Source of the DNA: Streptomyces sp. R41
GTDB taxonomy: Bacteria; Actinomycetota; Actinomycetes; Streptomycetales; Streptomycetaceae
Assembly: GCF_041053055.1 (NCBI RefSeq)
Contig: NZ_CP163443.1
Location: forward strand, 3,534,001 to 3,598,000
Length of the DNA: 64,000 nt
Direction: 5' to 3'
Shown: positions 34,665 through 42,859 of the stretch, one piece after another
Layout of the letters: each line of letters begins with the position of its first letter
How positions within the stretch are numbered: the first letter of the stretch is position 1
Notes under the pieces: model-generated
Told to the model about the DNA's origin: nothing
Seen by the model: the letters and a program-made list of their open reading frames with translations, nothing else
The model's database searches: none
Translations under genes and position numbers: made by a program

Positions 34665-35399
34665 ATGGGGGCCAACACAGGAAACGAACCGACAGCCATC
34701 CCGCCGGGGCGGGTGACGATGATCGCCGTCCCGCCGGGCCGGGTGACGCTGTCCGACCGGCGGACGCGGCGGAGTTGGCCGGTCGAGGTCGCGCCCTACG
34801 AGCTGGCGGCGTACGCGGTCACGCAGGAGCTGTACGCGGAGATCACGGGTCTGTGGCCGAGTGCCGCCCGTGGGGACCGGCTGCCCGTCGAGAGCGTGTC
34901 CTGGTGGGACGCGGTCCGGTTCTGCAACGCGCTGTCCGAGCGCGACGGGCTCGCGCCCGCCTACCACGTCCACGGTGATGGCGAGCGCGTCGAGTGGACG
35001 GCGTCTGCCGACGGGTACCGGCTGCCGACCGAGGCCGAGTGGGAACACGCCTGCCGTGCCGGCACCACCGGACCGCGGTACGGGCCGCTCGACGAGATCG
35101 CCTGGTACCGCGGCAACTCGCACGAGCGGATCCACGACGTGGGCACCAAGCGGCCCAATCCGTGGGGCCTCCACGACATGATCGGCAGCGTCTGGGACTG
35201 GTGCTGGGACCTCTACGACCCCGAGGTCTACGGCAGCTACCGCGTGCTGCGCGGCGGCGGATGGTTCGACGAACACTGGAGCTGCCGCGCCTCGGCACGC
35301 CGCCGCAGCCACCCGACCTTCCGGGTCGACGACGTGGGATTCCGGGTGGCGCGCACCACGTTCCGTGGCCCCGGCGACACTCAGGCGCCTGGCGCATGA
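34665..35399 (+). CDS. Formylglycine-generating enzyme-like (SUMF1 fold) protein
   Basis: A 244-residue FGE-sulfatase-domain protein with GYRLPTEAEWEHACRAG, NPWGLHDMIGSVWDWCWD and RVLRGGGWFDEHWSCRASAR. True FGE enzymes need two cysteines near the C-terminus. Here only the second remains (HWSC); the position of the first reads as Asp or Glu. It is therefore unlikely to form formylglycine and more likely belongs to the non-catalytic or differently active members (EgtB-/PvdO-like). No sulfatase gene is nearby. The ATG has no strong ribosome site. Confidence 0.82.
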   Translation: MGANTGNEPTAIPPGRVTMIAVPPGRVTLSDRRTRRSWPVEVAPYELAAYAVTQELYAEITGLWPSAARGDRLPVESVSWWDAVRFCNALSERDGLAPAYHVHGDGERVEWTASADGYRLPTEAEWEHACRAGTTGPRYGPLDEIAWYRGNSHERIHDVGTKRPNPWGLHDMIGSVWDWCWDLYDPEVYGSYRVLRGGGWFDEHWSCRASARRRSHPTFRVDDVGFRVARTTFRGPGDTQAPGA

Positions 35400-35476
35400 C
35401 ATGGGTGCGGGGCCGCCCCCTCCGGGACGGCCCCGCACCCGACGGGTCAGTCGATCGCGATCAGATCCCCCCACTG

Positions 35477-35512
35477 GTACGGGACGGGTAGGGGCGGAGG
35501 GAGCGAAAAAAC
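35477..35512. repeat. Copy of dispersed GC-rich intergenic tail
   Basis: GTACGGGACGGGTAGGGGCG and the following GAGGGAGCGAAAAAA match the copies near 7800, 19137 and 27291 (inverted). It lies between convergent genes, six bases past the FMN-reductase stop. Confidence 0.75.
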
Positions 35513-35517
35513 CACCC

Positions 35518-36141
35518 CTAACCCCCGTACGGCCTCCTCCTCTTCGCCTCGCTCAACGCCCGTGCCCACCACCCCAGCTGATCCAGCATCACCTTCGCGG
35601 CAGCCGCCGGAGCCGCGGGATCGCGCGGCTGTCCCTCCGCGTCGAACGCGGCACCCGCGCCATGGAAGGACACCGTGTCCCGCACGGTCACGGCGTGAAG
35701 TTCCGCGAAGACCTGGCGAAGGTGTTCGACGGCGCGGAGGCCTCCGGAGAGGCCGCCGTACGAGACGAGGGCGACGGGCTTGGCGCGCCACTCGGCGTAG
35801 TGCCAGTCGATGAGGTTCTTCAGGCCGGCGGGGAAGGAGTGGTTGTACTCGGGGGTGAGGACGACGAAGGCGTCGGCGGCGGCGAGAGCGGGCGTGACCT
35901 TCGCGAGCTCGGCGGCCACCGAGGGGGACGGGGAGTGCGAGAGGGCCGTCGGGAGCTGGACGGAGGCGACGTCGACGACCTCGGGGGCGAAGTCGTCGCG
36001 TTCGCGGATCCGGGCCAGCAGCCAGTCGGCGACGACGGGCCCGAAGCGGCCGTCCCGGTTGCTGCCGATGACTACGGCGACCCGCACGGGGGTCTCCGAC
36101 GTCTGGACGGGGACGGTGGAATCAGCTGTGGCTGTCTTCAT
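35518..36141 (-). CDS. NADPH-dependent FMN reductase family protein
   Basis: A 207-residue flavodoxin-fold reductase. VVIGSNRDGRFGPVVADWL binds the FMN phosphate; LTPEYNHSFPAGLKNLIDW and ALVSYGGLSGGLRAVEHL are the other family signatures. Such enzymes reduce FMN, quinones or chromate with NADPH. The ATG at 36141 follows GAGG by about eight bases. Upstream is a repeat-rich stretch. The gene stands alone. Confidence 0.88.
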   Translation of the reverse strand: MKTATADSTVPVQTSETPVRVAVVIGSNRDGRFGPVVADWLLARIRERDDFAPEVVDVASVQLPTALSHSPSPSVAAELAKVTPALAAADAFVVLTPEYNHSFPAGLKNLIDWHYAEWRAKPVALVSYGGLSGGLRAVEHLRQVFAELHAVTVRDTVSFHGAGAAFDAEGQPRDPAAPAAAAKVMLDQLGWWARALSEAKRRRPYGG

Positions 36142-36198
36142 GAGCACAGCCTCATACCTCAAGTTTCGTTGAGGTCAAGCCGCGCGGGAGCACACGGG

Positions 36199-36364
36199 CT
36201 TCAAGCCGTACGAACTTCGAGCCGTACGAACTTCGAGCCGCACAGGCATCCACTCGGCATCCACCCCGACACCCGACATCCACTCGACATCCCCCAGCAC
36301 CTGGCACAGACCCGGCATCGACTCCGGCACCCGGCGTCGACTCGGGCACCCGGCGTCGACTCGG
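36199..36364. repeat. Two short tandem arrays in a 513-bp non-coding stretch
   Basis: A 16-bp unit (CTTCRAGCCGTACGAA) is repeated 2.7 times at 36199-36240. A 19-bp unit (GCACCCGGCGTCGACTCGG) is perfectly doubled at 36327-36364. The wider region 36142-36654 is C-rich, low-complexity sequence. Small minus-strand frames across it look like composition artefacts. I see no gene in it. Confidence 0.8.
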
Positions 36365-36654
36365 CAGCATCCCCCGACGCCCCCCGACACCCGCCCCAGT
36401 CACCCGTTCACACCCCCACCCCCCACCCTTCGGTTCTCTTCCTCCACGCACCCTCCACACGTCGGCGACCTGCTGAAATGCCACCGCGCCTGCCCCCTCC
36501 GACCTCCCGCCTGACACCCATTCACATCAATTCTGACGCCCCCTCAGGAAGCGCACGCGGCCATGTGCCACTTACCTCGGTAGGGCAGGGGCACGACCGA
36601 CGCAGCGGCACTTGGGGGTGTCGCGGGCCGCGCCCCCTCGGAGGAGCAAGCACG

Positions 36655-37167
36655 ATGCGACGTACCGCCCGTCTGCTGACCGGTACCGCACTCGCCGTCG
36701 CCGCCGCGGGCCTCGCCACCGCGCCCGCGTACGGCGGGGACGCGGGCCGCCTGGAGGTGTTCCCCTCCACCGTCATCCCGGGCTCGGCAGTCACCGTCAA
36801 CACGGCGGCGTGCGGCGCGGACACGGCGACGGGCGACGCCAGCGCGGTGGGCGCGGGCGTCTTCGCCCTCGCCCCGAGCTCGCACGAGCACGACGTGATC
36901 GGGCAGTTCCGGGTGCCGCCGAGCGCGCAGCCGGGGACGTACGAGATCGTCGCGACGTGCGGCGGCCGGAAGGTGACGGGGGACCTGATGGTGACCCTGA
37001 CGTCCACGCGCGAACAGATCCAACCGCGTGGACATGTGAATACGGGGGTCGGCGGCGCACTGGGCCCCGATCCCGTGCAGACCGCGGCGGGAGTGGCGGC
37101 CTTGGCCGTCGCCGCCGCGGGCGGTACCTGGCTCCTGCATCGCCGGGCGAGAGGCGACGGGATCTGA
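36655..37167 (+). CDS. Exported protein with C-terminal membrane anchor, function unknown
   Basis: A 170-residue protein with a signal peptide (residues 1 to about 28), an Ig-like-looking beta-rich middle (LEVFPSTVIPGSAVTV and PSAQPGTYEIVATCGG) containing two cysteines, and a C-terminal membrane segment followed by HRRARGD. This is the layout of a wall-anchored protein, but no LPxTG-like motif precedes the membrane segment. The ATG follows GGAGGAG. A class F sortase gene starts 120 bp downstream on the same strand, so the two are probably functionally linked. The protein may be membrane-held, or use a non-standard sorting signal. Confidence 0.78.
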   Translation: MRRTARLLTGTALAVAAAGLATAPAYGGDAGRLEVFPSTVIPGSAVTVNTAACGADTATGDASAVGAGVFALAPSSHEHDVIGQFRVPPSAQPGTYEIVATCGGRKVTGDLMVTLTSTREQIQPRGHVNTGVGGALGPDPVQTAAGVAALAVAAAGGTWLLHRRARGDGI

Positions 37168-37287
37168 CGGACACCCTCCGCTGTCCGTCCACCGGTACCG
37201 CCGTCCCCTCCCCCTCCGTGGCCCGACGCCCCTCGCGGCCCGGAGGGGGAACGGGGCTGAGAGAGGAGTAGCAGAGAGGAGGCTCAC

Positions 37288-38022
37288 GTGCGGCGTTTCG
37301 GCAAGCCCGGCAAGATCTGCGAGATCGGCAGGATCCGCAAGGTTCGCAGGATTCGCAGGGTCCGCAAGATCGGCGGGATCCGGAAGACCGGTCAGGCCGG
37401 CAACATCGCCATAGCATCCGTCACCGCGGTCGCACTCTGCTCCGGCGCCTGGCTGCTGCGCAGTGGCGCCGAGACCCACGCGCCGCCCCAGCCGTCCGCC
37501 GCGCAGGCCGCGTCGCCCGACACCCATGGCCGGCCGTCCGCGGCGCCCGCGCTGCCGCACTCCCCGCCCGAACGCATCCGCATCCCCTCGATCCGGGTGG
37601 ATGCCCCATTGATGGGCCTCGGCCTCACCCCGCAGGGCAGTCTGGACGTCCCGCCCCCCGAGAAGAAGAACCTGGCCGGCTGGTACGAGGCCGGCACCTC
37701 CCCCGGCGAGCGGGGCACCGCCATCGTCGCCGGACACGTCGACAACGCCGAGGGCCCCGCCGTCTTCTACGACCTCGGCGCCGTCAAGAAGGGCAGCGTC
37801 ATCGAGGTGGCGCGGCGCGACGGCGGCACGGCCGTCTTCACCGTCGACGCCGTCGAGGTGTACGAGGCCCGCGACTTCCCCGACGACAAGGTGTACGGCG
37901 CCGCCCCGCGCCCCGAACTCCGCGTCATCACCTGCGGCGGCGGCTACTCGAAGACGACGGGATACCAGGGCAACGTCGTCGTCTTCGCCCATCTGACGGG
38001 GAGCCGCCCCGGAGCCGCCTGA
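37288..38022 (+). CDS. Class F sortase
   Basis: A 244-residue sortase. After a strikingly basic N-terminus and a membrane segment (about residues 38-57) comes a P/A-rich linker, then the sortase fold: RIRIPSIRVDAPLM, catalytic His150 in VAGHVD and catalytic Cys216 in VITCGGG. Class F sortases are the actinobacterial housekeeping-like class that cleave LPxTG-type signals. The N-terminus is built from eight 9-bp units (37309-37380) encoding R/K-rich tripeptides. The GTG follows AGAGGAGG. Confidence 0.88.
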   Translation: MRRFGKPGKICEIGRIRKVRRIRRVRKIGGIRKTGQAGNIAIASVTAVALCSGAWLLRSGAETHAPPQPSAAQAASPDTHGRPSAAPALPHSPPERIRIPSIRVDAPLMGLGLTPQGSLDVPPPEKKNLAGWYEAGTSPGERGTAIVAGHVDNAEGPAVFYDLGAVKKGSVIEVARRDGGTAVFTVDAVEVYEARDFPDDKVYGAAPRPELRVITCGGGYSKTTGYQGNVVVFAHLTGSRPGAA

Positions 38023-38148
38023 TGGGCCGGATGACCAGCGGTGATCCCTCACCGCGACAGGAGTTTTCCAGGGCATTAGTCTGAAAAGGGCAGTTCTTCT
38101 CCCCGGCTTGAGTGTTGGGGCCTCCGGCCGGGAGCTGGGAGGGCCCAT

Positions 38149-39222
38149 ATGCGGCCGATAGCGAGAATGGTCGTCACCGCCGTGTCCGCCATGGCATTGA
38201 GCGGCGGTCTCACCGCGACCGAGGCGCGAGCGGACGACTTGTCACCGAAAGAGATCTTCGAAAAGGTGGCGCCCGCGACCGTGCAGGTACTGGCCGACAA
38301 TCAGGCCGACGGTACGGGAATCATCTACGACGCCGAACAAGGTCTCATCCTGACCAACGACCATGTGGTGGCCGGTCAGACCTCCCTCCAGGTCCGTATC
38401 AAGGACGGCACGCCCGTGCCGGTCCGGGTGATGGCCAGCGACCCCTGCGAGGACCTGGCGGTCATCAAACTCGCCACGCCCCAGGACGACCTCAAGCAGG
38501 TGGAGTTCGGCGACAGCGGCGATCTCCAGCAGGGGGACGAAGTGACCGCGATCGGCTACCCGATCGCGGCCGGCGACATCAGCCATGAAAAGCCCGTACT
38601 GACCAGCGGCGTGGTCCAGTCGCCCGACGTCGCTCTGACGGACCAGGTCAGTTCGCCCAACCTGCCGTCCGCCGTGCAGCATTCGGCAACGCTCAACCAG
38701 GGCAATTCCGGAGGCCCACTGCTCAACAGCGATGCGAAGCTTGTCGGAATCAACACCTACAGCCTCTCGGGCACCGAGGGTCAGTACTACTCCATCAGCA
38801 GCGATCACGCCGAGCCCCTTCTCAAAGGGCTGGCCGACGGAAAGAGCAAGAACAATCCCGGGTGGCAGGGACTGGTCGCGCTCAACGACCCGGATTTCGC
38901 CGCCAACTTCACCGCTGAGGACCAGGCCGCGGCACAGGCGCTCCAGAAGCGGCTCGCCGCCAAGAACATCGACGGTCTTTACGTGTCGACCGTGGACAGC
39001 AACTCCCCGGCCGCCGAGGCCGGCATTTACGACGGTGTCGTCATCACCCACCTCAAGAACACGCCGGTCACTACGGTCCCGCAGATGTGCGACATCCTTC
39101 GGTCGTCCACACCGGGTGAGAAGCTCAGCGTCGACGGAGCGTTCACGGACAGCGGGAAGTACGACGACGGGACGTCCTACTCGTTCGGCGACGCCTGGAA
39201 CGCTAACGTCAAGCTGGAGTAG
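38149..39222 (+). CDS. Secreted HtrA-like serine protease with PDZ-like C-terminus
   Basis: A 357-residue exported trypsin-fold protease. A signal peptide ends near ARA-DD (residues 27-29). The catalytic triad is His72 (TNDHVV), Asp102 (EDLAVIKL) and Ser187 (NQGNSGGPLL). The C-terminal 100 residues (GLYVSTVDSNSPAAEAGI and DGVVITHL) resemble a PDZ domain. HtrA-type enzymes clear misfolded exported proteins. The third-position GC is slightly lower than in its neighbours. The ATG follows GGGAGGG. It lies downstream of the sortase gene after 126 bp, possibly with its own promoter. Confidence 0.87.
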   Translation: MRPIARMVVTAVSAMALSGGLTATEARADDLSPKEIFEKVAPATVQVLADNQADGTGIIYDAEQGLILTNDHVVAGQTSLQVRIKDGTPVPVRVMASDPCEDLAVIKLATPQDDLKQVEFGDSGDLQQGDEVTAIGYPIAAGDISHEKPVLTSGVVQSPDVALTDQVSSPNLPSAVQHSATLNQGNSGGPLLNSDAKLVGINTYSLSGTEGQYYSISSDHAEPLLKGLADGKSKNNPGWQGLVALNDPDFAANFTAEDQAAAQALQKRLAAKNIDGLYVSTVDSNSPAAEAGIYDGVVITHLKNTPVTTVPQMCDILRSSTPGEKLSVDGAFTDSGKYDDGTSYSFGDAWNANVKLE

Positions 39223-39240
39223 TGACGCCCCGCCACCGCA

Positions 39241-40023
39241 CTACGCGACCCACTGCTGATACGCCAGATTCGCCACCAGCGCGAACACCACCGTCAGCAG
39301 CACCACCCGTACGAACCCGCTGCCCTTCTTGAGCGCGGTGCGTGCCCCCACCGTACCGCCCACCAGATTGAAGACGGCCATCAGGGCGGCCAACTGCCAG
39401 TGCACCGTGCCCTTCCAGGCGAAGGTCGCGAGGGCGCCGGCGTTGGTGCAGCAGTTGACGATCTTGGCGGTGGCGGAGGCGGTCACCAGGTCGAGGTGGA
39501 GGAGCGCGGTGAGGGCGAGCACGAGGAACGTACCCGTGCCGGGGCCGATCAGCCCGTCGTAGAAGCCGATGCCGAGGCCCGCGAGCCCGATCGCGGCGAG
39601 GACGCGGCGCGGGGAGACCGGGGTGGTCGAGGGCGCCGTACCGAAGGCGGGCTTGAGGATAACAAAGGTGCCGACGCCGACGAGGACCACCATGACGACC
39701 GGCTTCAGGACGTCGGTGCTCAGCCCGGCCGCGACGAACGCTCCCGCCGTCGAACCGGCGAGCGCCGCGAGCCCGATCCGTACGGCGAGACGCACATCGA
39801 CGGGCGCCTTGCGCGCGTACGTCACCGCCGCACCGGTCGTGCCGACGATCGCCACCGCCTTGTTGGTGCCGAGCGCGTACGCCGCCGGGGTGCCGCCGGG
39901 CAGGCCGAGCAGCAGCACTGGGAGCAGAAGCAGCCCGCCGCCGCCCACGACCGCGTCGATCCAGCCCGCCGCCAGGGAGGCGAGGCACAGGACGGCGACC
40001 ATGGTCAGCGATATGTCGGGCAT
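39241..40023 (-). CDS. TauE/SafE family membrane permease
   Basis: A 260-residue hydrophobic protein with about eight membrane segments. The N-terminal LAAGWIDAVVGGGGLLLLPVL and the internal GFYDGLIGPGTGTFL motif are hallmarks of the TauE/SafE (DUF81) family, which moves sulfite, sulfoacetate or other organosulfur anions. The substrate is unknown. It converges with the HtrA-like gene; only 18 bp separate the stops. The spacer to the response-regulator gene (40024-40119) shows no obvious motif. Confidence 0.9.
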   Translation of the reverse strand: MPDISLTMVAVLCLASLAAGWIDAVVGGGGLLLLPVLLLGLPGGTPAAYALGTNKAVAIVGTTGAAVTYARKAPVDVRLAVRIGLAALAGSTAGAFVAAGLSTDVLKPVVMVVLVGVGTFVILKPAFGTAPSTTPVSPRRVLAAIGLAGLGIGFYDGLIGPGTGTFLVLALTALLHLDLVTASATAKIVNCCTNAGALATFAWKGTVHWQLAALMAVFNLVGGTVGARTALKKGSGFVRVVLLTVVFALVANLAYQQWVA

Positions 40024-40119
40024 GATCGCGACCCTATGGACGGGGTAGATGTGCCGTCCATGAATCTTGATGAAGCTTGAGGGTCTTCTGAGGTTGAGCC
40101 CCGTTTCGCCTGTGCGCTC

Positions 40120-40776
40120 TCAGTTCACCGTGTCCAGGTAGCGCAGGACCGCCAGCACCCGACGGTGCCCGGTGTCGGACGGGGGCAGGTCGAGCTTGGC
40201 GAAGATGTTGGCGATGTGCTTCTCGACGGCCCGTTCGGAGACGGTGAAGGCGGCCGCGATCGCGTGGTTCGTGCGGCCCTCCGCCATCAGGGCGAGGACC
40301 TCGCGCTCACGGGGCGTGAGCGTGTCGAGGGCGGTGGCGCGACGGCTCGCCCCGAAGAGCTGGGCGACGACCTCGGGGTCGAGGGCCGTGCCGCCGCCGG
40401 CGACCCGTTCCATGGCATCCACGAACTCGCCGATGTCGACGACGCGTTCCTTGAGGAGGTAACCGAACCCGGCCGGGTCACCGAGGAGTTGGGTCGCGTA
40501 CTTCGTCTCCACGTACTGCGAGAAGATCAGCACGCCGGTGCCGGAGTGGTCCTTGCGCAGTCGTACGGCCGCCCGGATCCCCTCGTCGGTCTGGGTCGGC
40601 GGCAGCCGGATGTCGACGACCGCGACGTCCGGACGGTGCTCGGCCACGGCGGCCAGCAGAGCGTCGGCGTCCCCCACGGCCGCCACGACCTCCACGCCCC
40701 GCAACTGGAGGAGCTGCACCAGCCCGTCCCGCAGCAGGGCGGAGTCCTCGGCGATGACGACGCGCATGCGACCCAT
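40120..40776 (-). CDS. LuxR-type response regulator
   Basis: A 218-residue two-component regulator: receiver domain with phosphorylation site Asp55 (VVDIRLPP), preceded by acidic EDS at residues 10-12, and a C-terminal LuxR helix-turn-helix (LTPREREVLALMAEGRTNHAIA, then SERAVEKHIANIFAKL). It is encoded 13 bp downstream of its kinase on the same strand, so it is almost certainly the partner. Targets are unknown; the upstream sensor-domain protein is a likely member of the same pathway. ATG at 40776 follows GAGGG; ATG at 40767 is an alternative. Confidence 0.92.
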   Translation of the reverse strand: MGRMRVVIAEDSALLRDGLVQLLQLRGVEVVAAVGDADALLAAVAEHRPDVAVVDIRLPPTQTDEGIRAAVRLRKDHSGTGVLIFSQYVETKYATQLLGDPAGFGYLLKERVVDIGEFVDAMERVAGGGTALDPEVVAQLFGASRRATALDTLTPREREVLALMAEGRTNHAIAAAFTVSERAVEKHIANIFAKLDLPPSDTGHRRVLAVLRYLDTVN

Positions 40777-40789
40777 GTGACCCTCGTGA

Positions 40790-42067
40790 TCAGTACGGCA
40801 GCTCGACCGTGACCACCGTAGGCCCTCCCGGCGGGCTGTCGCAGGTGAGCGTGCCGTCGACGGTCCGGGCCCGGGTGAGCAGCCCGGTCAGGCCCGAGCC
40901 CGCGCCGATCACCGCTCCCCCGCGTCCGTCGTCGCGCACGCCCAGCCGCAGCAGCCCGTCCCGCGCGGTCACCGTCACGGTGGCTCCGCTCGCCCCGCTG
41001 TGCTTGGTCGCGTTCGCGAGGAGTTCGGCGGCGCAGAAATACGCGATCGACTCGACCGCCGGGCTCGGGCGGGCCGCGATGTCGGTGCGGACGTCGACGG
41101 GCAGGGCGCTGTCGGCGGCGAGCGTGGCCAGGGCGGTGTCCAGGCCCTGGTCCAGTACGGGCGGGTGGATGCCCTTGACGAGATTACGCAGATCGGCGAT
41201 GGCCTGCGTGGCGTTGCCCCGCGCGGTGTCGACGACGGCGAGCAGCTGGTCCGGGGAAGCGCCCGCGCCGATCAGCTCGCGGATCATCGTGAGGTGCATC
41301 GCGAGGCCGACGAGCCGGGCCTGTGTGCCGTCGTGCAGGTCGCGTTCGATACGCCGCAGGGTCGCCGCCGCGTCGTCCACGGCCTGGGCACGGGTCTCCT
41401 CCAGGGCGCGGATGCGGCGCTCGGCGGCATCGGGACCGAGCAGCACCGTGAGCAGCGCGCGGTGCGGGCCGAGTCCGTACCGCAGCAGCCAGGTGGCGGT
41501 GGCGAGGAGCAGCAGTCCGAGCGCCACGGGGATCAACCACCGCGGCCAGGAGTCGACTTGGAACCCGAAGAACTCCAGCGACACACGGTGCTCCGTGCCG
41601 TCGCTCGCCCGCTCGGTGTTGTAGTTCCACTGCTTGAGAAGGGGGTGGAGGGTGAGCAGGACGCCGTACACGTAGCCGATGACGATGGCGGCGTACGCGA
41701 AGACGGCGGTGAAGGGCGTCGCCAGCGCGCAGCCGACGGCGCGCCATCCGCTCCGGTCGCCAAGCAGCGCCCGCCGCCAGCCCAGGATCCCGGCGCCCTC
41801 GCGGCGCGCGGAGTCCTCGATCTCCAGCCCCAGCAGACGCCGGGCCAGCGCGCGCTGGAGCCTGCCCAGGGCGAGCGCTCCCCGTACGGTGACGGCGATC
41901 AGCCACAGTCCCAGCGTGGTCACGGACAACACGCCGCCGACCAGCAGCCCCACGAGGGTGAGGACGAACCCGACCAGGGCGAGCGGGAAGGCGATCAGCC
42001 CGTAGAGGAGGGCCGCGAGGGCCTGCCGCCCGAAGGGGAAGCTCAGCGTGGCGCGGAGGCGGTTCAT
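40790..42067 (-). CDS. Membrane sensor histidine kinase (NarL/DesK-like group)
   Basis: A 425-residue kinase. The N-terminal 200 residues contain about five membrane helices in two groups, resembling the 'Sensor' domain of actinobacterial kinases. A HisKA_3 dimerisation domain follows with phospho-acceptor His245 in RIERDLHDGTQARLV, then an HATPase domain with the N-box (AELLANATKHSGA) and G-boxes (DDGRGG, GSGLTGL). Partner is the LuxR-type regulator immediately downstream. Signals unknown; membrane-perturbing antibiotics are typical for this group (inference). Confidence 0.92.
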   Translation of the reverse strand: MNRLRATLSFPFGRQALAALLYGLIAFPLALVGFVLTLVGLLVGGVLSVTTLGLWLIAVTVRGALALGRLQRALARRLLGLEIEDSARREGAGILGWRRALLGDRSGWRAVGCALATPFTAVFAYAAIVIGYVYGVLLTLHPLLKQWNYNTERASDGTEHRVSLEFFGFQVDSWPRWLIPVALGLLLLATATWLLRYGLGPHRALLTVLLGPDAAERRIRALEETRAQAVDDAAATLRRIERDLHDGTQARLVGLAMHLTMIRELIGAGASPDQLLAVVDTARGNATQAIADLRNLVKGIHPPVLDQGLDTALATLAADSALPVDVRTDIAARPSPAVESIAYFCAAELLANATKHSGASGATVTVTARDGLLRLGVRDDGRGGAVIGAGSGLTGLLTRARTVDGTLTCDSPPGGPTVVTVELPY

Positions 42068-42076
42068 GGGATCAAC

Positions 42077-42622
42077 CTAGGAGAGGAGCGCCGCCGCGAG
42101 GCGGAGCTGTACGGATGCCATGACCCGGCCGAGGCACGGCATGAGGAGCAGGAAGCCGACCCCGCCGACGATCGCGTGGAAGGTCCAGGCGCCGGCGAAG
42201 GTGGGCCCGCCCCAGGCGTCCGCGTAGTCGGATCCGGCGGCGCGCAGGGGCCAGCCCAGGTTCATCGGCACCAGGGACCAGCCGTAGCCCGTGACCGCCA
42301 GGACCACGAGGTTGAGGGGCGTCGCGAGGACCGCGTGGGCCAGAGCGCGCGAGGACCCGGGCGGCTCCCTGCCCGGGACGCCCAGGCCGCCCGGGCCGCC
42401 CGGGACGTCCAGGAAACGGCGTACGAGCGCTCGCTGCCAGCGCCCCGTCGGAGCACCGAGCAGCGTCAGTGGGATGCAGATCACCCCCACCGGGAAGGCC
42501 AGCAGCGCGTAGGCGACCCGGCGCCAGGTGTCCGCCGTGAACGGTTCCCGGACGAGCCGCCAGACGCGTACGGCGGAGTCGTCGCGGACGGGCGGCGGCT
42601 GGAGTTTCCGGGCGATGGCCAT
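42077..42622 (-). CDS. Sensor-domain membrane protein of the two-component operon
   Basis: A 181-residue protein with about four membrane segments in a layout similar to the N-terminus of the neighbouring kinase (FTADTWRRVAYALLAFPVGV resembles the first helix of the Sensor domain). It has no kinase motifs. It ends 9 bp before the kinase start, so the order is sensor protein, kinase, regulator in one operon. It may modulate or share the kinase input. The ATG at 42622 follows GGGGGAC; an earlier frame start adds 37 residues and lacks a ribosome site. Confidence 0.82.
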   Translation of the reverse strand: MAIARKLQPPPVRDDSAVRVWRLVREPFTADTWRRVAYALLAFPVGVICIPLTLLGAPTGRWQRALVRRFLDVPGGPGGLGVPGREPPGSSRALAHAVLATPLNLVVLAVTGYGWSLVPMNLGWPLRAAGSDYADAWGGPTFAGAWTFHAIVGGVGFLLLMPCLGRVMASVQLRLAAALLS

Positions 42623-42810
42623 GATGTGTCCCCCTGGGTGTGAGCTGGTGGAACCCGACACCCCAAGGCTTCCGCGCCGGGCCGCCGTGATCGATCGTGC
42701 CTGCACGGAAACCGCAGGTTCGGTTAACCCCACCTCACACCGTGCCCGGGCGGGTGCGCCGAACCCTCACATCCGGACCCCGCCCCCGCTGAGGGCAGCG
42801 TTCCTCCCGG

Positions 42811-42837
42811 GAAACAGCCGTGATGCGGCCGGGTAAC
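42811..42837 (+). promoter_or_regulatory. Candidate GlnR-type half-sites before the nitrite reductase operon
   Basis: GAAAC (42811-42815) and GTAAC (42833-42837) are 22 bp apart, the GlnR box period. They end 22 bp before the first gene, quite close to the start. Only two half-sites match well. Confidence 0.3.
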
Positions 42838-42859
42838 ACCGGCACCGCACGGTGTGGTC

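Noticed and set aside
36175..36517. Small minus-strand coding frames in the repeat-rich gap
   Set aside because: They are simple translations of the tandem repeats, without a ribosome site or consistent codon bias.
36655..37167. Standard LPxTG wall protein
   Set aside because: No LPxTG or close variant precedes the C-terminal membrane segment.
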